A stretch of 9,050 nt of DNA from an uncultured Clostridia bacterium (GTDB taxonomy: Bacteria; Bacillota; Clostridia; Oscillospirales; Acutalibacteraceae), in contig CALAQQ010000084.1 in assembly GCA_937888485.1 (NCBI GenBank), positions 1-9,050 on the forward strand, given 5' to 3'. This document shows positions 1-3,958 of the stretch, piece by piece. Under the pieces are notes generated by a model. The model saw only the letters and a list, made by a program, of their open reading frames with translations, made no database searches and was not told the DNA's origin. The position numbers and the translations under genes are program-made. The stretch's first letter is position 1; every line of letters starts with the position of its first letter.

Positions 1-1
1 A

Positions 2-121
2 AGGCTTTCTCGTGACGATGAAAACGAAGATGTGTCGGGCAGCATCAAAAATCAAGAGTTAATATGTAAAGGGTGGTTTTTGCCATCAAATACATATATG
101 ACTGCGGCTCATTTGTGGTGA
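2..121 (+). pseudogene. Truncated N-terminus of a large serine recombinase
   Basis: Read from base 2, the frame encodes RLSRDDE followed by an SGSIKNQE-like stretch, then loses all similarity after about residue 21 and stops at 119-121. RLSRDDE is the catalytic segment of TnpX-type serine recombinases, where the serine attacks DNA, and the same motif occurs in the intact recombinase of this window at residues 16-22. The gene begins upstream of the window. The resolvase core, recombinase domain and zinc ribbon are all missing, so the product cannot be active. The break near bases 62-67 looks like a deletion or insertion junction. The residues after RLSRDDE differ from the intact TnpX here, so this is a different recombinase, not a duplicate. 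Confidence 0.65.
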
Positions 122-127
122 ATAGAA

Positions 128-169
128 AAGCAGTTATAGGAAAGGAGAAGCAAATCCGCATAACTGCTT
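128..169 (+). repeat. 10-bp inverted repeat enclosing an orphan ribosome site
   Basis: AAGCAGTTAT at 128-137 pairs perfectly with ATAACTGCTT at 160-169. The 22-nt loop contains AGGAAAGGAG, a strong Shine-Dalgarno-like sequence with no start codon at a usable distance. The real ribosome site of the next gene is AAAAAGGAG at 182-190. The structure may be a leader that modulates tnpV, or debris of a lost small ORF at a recombination junction. Confidence 0.4.
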
Positions 170-199
170 ATATATCAACATAAAAAGGAGCTGATACTT

Positions 200-574
200 A
201 TGAAATCACATTTTGAAGAAATGGGCGGAACATACCGCCGAGTCGGAGATTATTATATCCCCAACCTTGTGTTACCAAAATCAACAAACTATCCAATCGG
301 CAAATACGGGCGTATTCGTCAAACATTTTTGAAAAATCACCATAACATTATCTATACAAAATTGGTGATGAACGGCAAACTGAATGAACACCTTGCTGAA
401 ACAGACAAATGCTGTAACGAAAGAATGGAGCTTCTTTGTAATGCAATGGCTGAAAAAGAAGGTGTTACGGAAGAATTAAAAGCATCCGACCAAATGGAAT
501 GGGTTTGCCGTATGAACAACATACATAACCGAGCAGAAGAAATTGTCTTAAACGAAATAGTATATACTTTATAA
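200..574 (+). CDS. tnpV: Transposon-encoded protein TnpV
   Basis: This 124-residue protein matches the TnpV family found in Tn4451-like elements of Clostridia; its biochemical role is unknown. The recognisable pattern is an N-terminal YRRVGDYYIPNL segment, then IGKYGRIRQTFLK, then GKLNEHLAE, and a C-terminal block QMEWVCRMNNIHNRAEEIVL. The length is typical, so it looks complete. ATG at 200 is preceded by AAAAAGGAG at 182-190 with a 9-nt spacing. It is a soluble, charged, mostly helical protein with no signal peptide or membrane segment. In Tn4451 tnpV lies among the cargo genes; here it sits between a broken recombinase and the type III toxin-antitoxin locus, and converges with toxN. No clear promoter is visible, so it may once have been transcribed from the lost recombinase region. 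Confidence 0.85.
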   Translation: MKSHFEEMGGTYRRVGDYYIPNLVLPKSTNYPIGKYGRIRQTFLKNHHNIIYTKLVMNGKLNEHLAETDKCCNERMELLCNAMAEKEGVTEELKASDQMEWVCRMNNIHNRAEEIVLNEIVYTL

Positions 575-580
575 TCTGTC

Positions 581-612
581 AACACCGTGCTTTTGGAAAG
601 TGCGGTGTTTTT
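581..612 (+). terminator. Intrinsic terminator after tnpV
   Basis: It begins 7 bases after the tnpV stop. AACACCGTGCTTT (581-593) pairs with AAAGTGCGGTGTT (597-609) across a 3-base loop, with two G-U pairs inside the stem, followed by a short T run. It should end tnpV transcription. Confidence 0.75.
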
Positions 613-623
613 GATATAACGAG

Positions 624-652
624 TGTAGCCCTATCAACACGATAGGGCTACA
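624..652. repeat. Perfect 12-bp palindrome between convergent genes
   Basis: TGTAGCCCTATC (624-635) and GATAGGGCTACA (641-652) form a perfect 12-bp stem with the 5-base loop AACAC. It lies between tnpV (plus) and toxN (minus). The T run after it on the plus strand is weak (GTTTTC) and there is none on the minus strand, so it may be a poor bidirectional terminator or a protein-binding palindrome. Confidence 0.45.
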
Positions 653-682
653 ACACTGTTTTCAAACCGATAACTTGTAACG

Positions 683-756
683 CCGCCAACGGTGGGCGGA
701 CAATATTTATCGAGCCGTTCATTTGCAGGTCGCTAACGGTGAGCGAACAATATTTA
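683..756. repeat. Two covarying mini-hairpins with the same AACGGTG loop
   Basis: CCGCC-AACGGTG-GGCGG (683-699) and TCGCT-AACGGTG-AGCGA (730-746) share the 7-base loop and the 10-base tail ACAATATTTA (700-709 and 747-756). Their stems differ by paired, compensatory changes. The copies are 47 bases apart. A further small direct repeat, TTTGTAGAA, follows at 759-767 and 775-783. The stretch 653-820 contains no gene. Function is unknown; possibilities are a REP-like repeat, a protein-binding site or an RNA element at the 3' end of toxN. Confidence 0.5.
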
Positions 757-820
757 CATTTGTAGAATATTAGGTTTGTAGAAATACAGAATGAAGAATT
801 TACTAAAAAAGACTGAATTG

Positions 821-1465
821 TTATCTTGCATCACGGTTGTGAGGTTTTTTAGCTTTGGGTGCAGAGTTAAAAGCTGCAGCCTCTTGTTTTGCTCTGTCTA
901 GTTTTTCAAGAACACTAGGTCTTTTTTCGCATACATCACTTGTTTGTTTAGGCGAAACAAACTTTTCTGTTATATAATTACCGCAAACTTCTTCCAAAAG
1001 TTTAAAATCGCAACTGTTTGCTACCAATCCGGGATTCTTACCTAGAAGAACTCGTTTGTATGTACGTTCGGCGAGATGTAAAATATCTTCTTGATTTTTT
1101 CTGCAATACTGCAATTCCTGTGCCAATAGTGAACGATATGCTCTATCTGACTCGGAATCAATTCGTCTTTCGGTTAGAAGTTCTTTGGGTACGGGAAACA
1201 TATAATTAAAACGCAAAGAACCAACAACTTGTCCGTTATCGCTACAAATCAGAAAGTTGTCAGGTTTCTGCTGTTTATATGATGTAACTGGCACATAATA
1301 ATCTGTGTTACCTACATTCAGAACAATACCGCACAAAAACTTTGGCTTTCGTTCTTCTCCGTAATCCATATTAGGAACACGGGTAAATCCTCTTTTGCTT
1401 GTTTCTGCAGATTTTAACAAATCAACATATGTTAAATCAACAGTATAAAAGTTAAGTTTATCCAT
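821..1465 (-). CDS. toxN: Type III toxin, ToxN/AbiQ-family endoribonuclease
   Basis: The 214-residue product fits the ToxN/AbiQ/CptN family of single-domain endoribonucleases. These cut cellular RNA, process their own repeat-RNA antitoxin, and are held inactive by it in a ring-like RNA-protein complex. Visible family features are the N-terminal NFYTVDLTYVDLL, FLCGIVL (43-49), YYVPVTSYK (56-64) holding the TSxK active-site signature, and GSLRFNYMFPVP (82-93), followed by a helical half. The ribosome site AGGGAG lies 8 bases before the ATG. The decisive context is upstream: promoter, tandem RNA repeats and an attenuator in canonical order. The protein is longer than typical ToxN or AbiQ (about 170-180 residues), with a Lys/Ala-rich C-terminal tail from about residue 165. 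Systems of this type stabilize mobile DNA and can abort phage infection. No obvious terminator follows the stop codon. Confidence 0.85.
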   Translation of the reverse strand: MDKLNFYTVDLTYVDLLKSAETSKRGFTRVPNMDYGEERKPKFLCGIVLNVGNTDYYVPVTSYKQQKPDNFLICSDNGQVVGSLRFNYMFPVPKELLTERRIDSESDRAYRSLLAQELQYCRKNQEDILHLAERTYKRVLLGKNPGLVANSCDFKLLEEVCGNYITEKFVSPKQTSDVCEKRPSVLEKLDRAKQEAAAFNSAPKAKKPHNRDAR

Positions 1466-1479
1466 AACAATAACTCCCT

Positions 1480-1508
1480 AAAAAGAAAGAGGCGAATCAA
1501 ATCGCCCC
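1480..1508 (-). terminator. Attenuator terminator between toxI and toxN
   Basis: On the minus strand GGGGCGA (1508-1502), loop TTTGAT, TCGCCTC (1495-1489), then TTTCTTTTT. This 7-bp stem with one G-U pair is a typical rho-independent terminator. In type III systems such a partial terminator keeps antitoxin RNA in excess over toxin mRNA. The toxN ribosome site follows directly at 1479-1474. Confidence 0.8.
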
Positions 1509-1514
1509 TTCCAC

Positions 1515-1647
1515 TCATTAAAGACCACAGTTAAGGTCGTGGTGCACCTTACATAAATGATCTGCTCTCAAAGTGGCAGGGCACTTTTCATAAATGATCT
1601 GCTCTCAAAGTGGCAGGGCACTTTTCGGTGGAGTATTGCTACTCTCT
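1515..1647 (-). ncRNA. toxI: ToxI antitoxin RNA with three pseudoknot units
   Basis: The predicted RNA starts near 1647 on the minus strand. It opens with a small hairpin capped by a GCAA tetraloop (GAGTA 1644-1640, TACTC 1635-1631) and continues with two identical units and one diverged unit. Each identical unit folds as an H-type pseudoknot: stem 1 AAAGTG/CACTTT and stem 2 CTGC/GCAG, with a GAGA linker (1606-1603 in the first unit). The third unit (1551-1515) has a different sequence but the same layout: AAGGT/ACCTT, then CCAC/GTGG with linker AACT. A-rich starts (AAAA, TAA) are plausible ToxN cut sites. Known ToxI RNAs are processed into single pseudoknots that bind neighbouring toxin monomers. 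Ends are inferred from promoter and terminator; the fold is by eye. Confidence 0.8.
1552..1625 (-). repeat. Two perfect tandem 37-bp repeats
   Basis: Bases 1552-1588 and 1589-1625 are identical with no spacer. They are the two intact antitoxin units of toxI. The 37-base period is close to that of known ToxI repeats (mid-thirties in length). A third, degenerate copy occupies about 1515-1551. Confidence 0.95.
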
Positions 1648-1653
1648 ACTATT

Positions 1654-1682
1654 ATTATACGCACGACCTAGGGTTATGTCAA
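1654..1682 (-). promoter_or_regulatory. Consensus sigma-A promoter of toxI-toxN
   Basis: On the minus strand TTGACA (1682-1677) and TATAAT (1659-1654) are separated by exactly 17 bases, a perfect match to the housekeeping consensus. This fits the strong expression a labile RNA antitoxin needs. Transcription should start near 1647. Confidence 0.9.
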
Positions 1683-1722
1683 TAATTTTTTGGGAATGTT
1701 CATAATTTGTAAAAAACACTTG

Positions 1723-2628
1723 TTATTCATTCTCACCGTTCTTTGCCCTGCTCTTGTAAACATTGAATTTATTTTTACACTGCGGTGAACAGAACACGGC
1801 ATCGGCTCTGTTGGCAACAAAAGCCTTTGTGCAATGTTTGCATAAGCGTATCGGTTTTTCCGTATCTGTCAGCATAAAGCTGAACATCAGCTGTGTTACA
1901 AGCAGAAGTGAATGAAAATCCCATATAACAGTAGGCTTGTCAAGTAAAGCTATGCGGTATGTCGGAGGATTACCGCCGAATGCCGAAATGCTCTGCTGCA
2001 TTATCAATCGTGTTTCTTGATTCAGGCTGTCATAATCCTCGTAATAAAGCATACTCGTGACATAGGTAAATGCCCAGCTTGTAAACTGCTGTTTCATCCA
2101 TTCGTAAGGCTCTGCATATTCTCTTTGAAAACTCATACTGACCGCCATAGGCTTGTCAGTCATAGTCATAGCCAATGCCATCATTTCACGGTCATTCGCA
2201 ATATTCCATATTGATTCAACTCCACGTTTGATAATATCCAATTCATCAAACGGAAAGAATATAGAAAGATAATCCTCGGTTGACATCGTTTCTTCTTTTA
2301 TGAATTGGTTTTTCGGTAAATATACTGCGTTGTATTCCATAAAATCCGGTGTTGTCGGCAATGCAGTCATAAGTCCGAATAAACCGTATTTTGTTGCAAA
2401 CTCTTTAATCGCTTTCTGTATCTCTTCGTCGGGTTTCTTGCTCATACCCATCCGACCTATGTTTATTGCTTCAAGAACAAACTGACGGTATTCCTTTAGC
2501 GGGTCGTAAATTGAAGGCTTTGCCGTTTTTGTCGGTATCAGATACAGTTTTCCGTTTTCGGCTTTCTTCCATTCATATTCGCTGTATTTTACCCAAACGG
2601 AGCTTGCGTTTTTTATTAGTTTCTTCAT
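1723..2628 (-). CDS. Unknown protein with C-terminal CX2C-X13-CX3C zinc finger (possibly DUF6076)
   Basis: I do not recognise a function. The 301-residue protein has a long, mostly helical body with aromatic-rich segments and no convincing membrane helix or signal peptide. It ends in a short zinc finger with Cys263, Cys266, Cys280 and Cys284, plus Phe270, Arg274 and a basic tail. It resembles proteins annotated as DUF6076 in Clostridia, from memory and unverified. Its ATG overlaps the stop of the upstream gene as ATGA, which indicates translational coupling and a shared job. The finger has the same cysteine spacing as the two at the end of the recombinase in this window, which suggests a common nucleic-acid-binding module. 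A role as a regulator of the element is inference. Only a weak terminator-like sequence follows before the toxI promoter. Confidence 0.65.
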   Translation of the reverse strand: MKKLIKNASSVWVKYSEYEWKKAENGKLYLIPTKTAKPSIYDPLKEYRQFVLEAINIGRMGMSKKPDEEIQKAIKEFATKYGLFGLMTALPTTPDFMEYNAVYLPKNQFIKEETMSTEDYLSIFFPFDELDIIKRGVESIWNIANDREMMALAMTMTDKPMAVSMSFQREYAEPYEWMKQQFTSWAFTYVTSMLYYEDYDSLNQETRLIMQQSISAFGGNPPTYRIALLDKPTVIWDFHSLLLVTQLMFSFMLTDTEKPIRLCKHCTKAFVANRADAVFCSPQCKNKFNVYKSRAKNGENE

Positions 2629-3386
2629 TGTTTTTTCTCCAATTCATTTACATAGTCTTTCATAAACTGCTTTTCGAGTAATGTCAGACTGTCTTTCTTT
2701 TTGTTCTCTTTTTTCAGAAGTGCCGAATACATTTCCCGCCTTATCTTTCGCAGCATCGTTGCACGGACTTTTCGTATGTTTCTGTCTGTTTGTCCCCTTA
2801 TTGCGGCAATTCTTACCGAACTGAATAACCTTACCGCACACAGAAACAGCAATTCTTTCTGTTCTTCTTTTAAGCCGTTAAATATTTTGGATAAGTATTC
2901 TTCCGTTACAAGCTCATGTATGTCATACGGGCAGTAAAATATATCGTCAATAAAATCTCCCTTGCGTAGCTGTTTTTCCAAAACATTGTTCAATGTATCG
3001 GGAAAGAACAATTCATTTATTGAAACACCGTAGTCAAAAGGAATGTCATCACCGCTTCTGCTTAATTCGTGATACCGTTCTCTGCGTTCACGGTTAGCAT
3101 CAAGTCTGTCCCACCAAGCGATAATATTTTCAAAATCGCTGACCGTTCTTGCTGCTGATTCAAGTCGGGCAAGTGCTTCTGCCTGTATTTCCCGTTTCAG
3201 CTTCTTTCGTTCGGATTCTTCGCTTTCTTCTTCATCTTCCTCAAACGGGTTTTCTTCCGCATCCGCTTCAAGCTCTTCCACCAAGGTCTGTTCTTCGACA
3301 AGCCTTCGGCGTATCTGTTCGTCTGAATCACCGGATTCATCTTCGGTTATACGGCTTTCGTCATATTCGTAATCTTCCGAAATCAT
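2625..3386 (-). CDS. Acidic protein with sigma-70 region-4-like helix-turn-helix
   Basis: The 253-residue product starts with a strongly acidic, low-complexity region (about 1-60, runs of Glu and Asp), then a charged helical segment (60-110), a middle domain, and near residues 170-220 a helix-turn-helix of sigma region 4 type: LKEEQKELLFL, SSVRIAAIRGQTDRNIRKVR, MLRKIRREM. There is no clear region 2, so it is unlikely to be a free-standing classical sigma factor. It is better viewed as a sigma-like DNA-binding regulator typical of clostridial mobile elements. AAGGAGG at 3396-3402 lies 9 bases before the ATG. It is the first gene of the minus-strand operon and is coupled to the zinc-finger gene. 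Its genomic targets are unknown. Confidence 0.65.
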   Translation of the reverse strand: MISEDYEYDESRITEDESGDSDEQIRRRLVEEQTLVEELEADAEENPFEEDEEESEESERKKLKREIQAEALARLESAARTVSDFENIIAWWDRLDANRERRERYHELSRSGDDIPFDYGVSINELFFPDTLNNVLEKQLRKGDFIDDIFYCPYDIHELVTEEYLSKIFNGLKEEQKELLFLCAVRLFSSVRIAAIRGQTDRNIRKVRATMLRKIRREMYSALLKKENKKKDSLTLLEKQFMKDYVNELEKKQ

Positions 3387-3423
3387 CGCTTGTCGCCTCC
3401 TTAACAGAAAGTTAAAATAAAAT

Positions 3424-3459
3424 TCAAAGTAAATTCACGAAAACAGTTCCGATAAACAT
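3424..3459 (-). CDS. Candidate 11-residue leader peptide
   Basis: On the minus strand AGGAG (3473-3469) is followed after 9 bases by ATG and an 11-codon frame (MFIGTVFVNLL) that stops at 3426-3424, just before the ribosome site of the sigma-like gene. Spacing is good, but a frame this short can arise by chance. It could be a leader peptide of the operon. Confidence 0.25.
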   Translation of the reverse strand: MFIGTVFVNLL

Positions 3460-3485
3460 ACCGATTTTCTCCTATAAGTGAGGGG

Positions 3486-3514
3486 GTAATATGTTTTGCC
3501 GTTTTGTATATTAC
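3486..3514. promoter_or_regulatory. Dyad in the divergent control region
   Basis: GTAATAT (3486-3492) and ATATTAC (3508-3514) form a 7-bp inverted repeat. The 15-base centre contains GTTTTG twice (3493-3498, 3501-3506). It lies between the minus-strand regulator operon and the plus-strand tnpW-tnpX operon, a natural place for an operator controlling both. No convincing promoter could be fixed on either strand here. Confidence 0.35.
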
Positions 3515-3540
3515 TCTCAATACTGAAGAAAGGAGAAGTG

Positions 3541-3609
3541 ATGCCATTGTATCAATCAATCGTAAAACACATTAATTTAAGACACTACAACGAATCAGCC
3601 TTTGATTAG
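3541..3609 (+). CDS. Candidate 22-residue leader ORF before tnpW-tnpX
   Basis: AAAGGAG at 3529-3535 precedes ATG 3541 (5-base spacing; an in-frame GTG lies directly before it). The frame reads MPLYQSIVKHINLRHYNESAFD and stops at 3607-3609. A ribosome site in front of a short frame in the leader of the recombinase operon suggests a leader peptide or the remnant of a longer gene. I know no family for it. Confidence 0.3.
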   Translation: MPLYQSIVKHINLRHYNESAFD

Positions 3610-3724
3610 CTTTGCTTTTCGGAGACTGAATTCTTTTGAATAAGACATCTGAATAATATCGCTGATATATCTGACAGCAGATTACAGCAAACGGAACTAA
3701 CTGAATTATACAACAAAAATTATT
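3610..3724 (+). other. Non-coding leader upstream of tnpW
   Basis: I see no gene here. There are short elements only: a small perfect dyad ATATC-GCT-GATAT (3656-3668), several CTGAAT/CTGA repeats, and ACAGCA twice (3674-3679, 3684-3689). Large serine recombinases often have their attachment site near the gene, but I cannot identify one. No consensus promoter is apparent. Confidence 0.3.
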
Positions 3725-3740
3725 AGGAGGCAAATAAAAT

Positions 3741-3956
3741 TTGAATAAAAACGAAACAAACAACAATTATTCATATATAACCCGCCGTATCGGTGCAACA
3801 ACATTTAAAGTTAAGGTTGTGTATAACGATACGGGTAACGAAACTATGGAAGATAAAATTTTACGAATTGTTCGCAATGAAGTACTGGAAAACGGCGAAA
3901 AGTGTGGTATAATGGAATTACCGCAAATGAGCCGACAGTCTGAAAGGAGTGCCTGA
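3741..3956 (+). CDS. tnpW: Transposon-encoded protein TnpW
   Basis: The 71-residue protein matches the TnpW family of Tn4451-like elements: YITRRIGATTFKVKVVY, then ETMEDKILRIVRNE, and the ending CGIMELPQMSRQSERSA. The function is unknown; its conserved position next to the recombinase suggests a helper or regulator. The start is TTG at 3741, chosen because AGGAGG at 3725-3730 lies 10 bases upstream and no ATG precedes the conserved block. The only internal ATG upstream of the C-terminal half would remove the family core. The stop is 2 bases before the tnpX start, and the tnpX ribosome site lies inside tnpW, so the two are co-translated. The rare start may keep TnpW levels low. Confidence 0.85.
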   Translation: MNKNETNNNYSYITRRIGATTFKVKVVYNDTGNETMEDKILRIVRNEVLENGEKCGIMELPQMSRQSERSA

Positions 3957-3958
3957 CT

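Noticed and set aside
113..140. Promoter for tnpV (TTGTGG, 16 bases, TATAGG)
   Set aside because: Both boxes are weak and the -10 region overlaps the inverted repeat; support is too slight.
1552..1625. Possible CRISPR array (identical 37-bp repeats)
   Set aside because: The units abut with no spacers, there are only two, and they sit between a promoter and a ToxN-like gene, so they are an antitoxin RNA array.
1683..1722. Terminator of the zinc-finger operon
   Set aside because: Only a weak AACA/TGTT dyad with a T run is present; the loop would be too small, so it is not listed as a feature.
3610..3724. Attachment site for TnpX near its gene
   Set aside because: No core with convincing flanking symmetry could be identified, and no second copy elsewhere in the window was seen, so no att call is made.
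3572..3766. Minus-strand 64-codon frame in the leader of tnpW
   Set aside because: No ribosome site, low-complexity hydrophobic composition and overlap with the tnpW start; likely chance.
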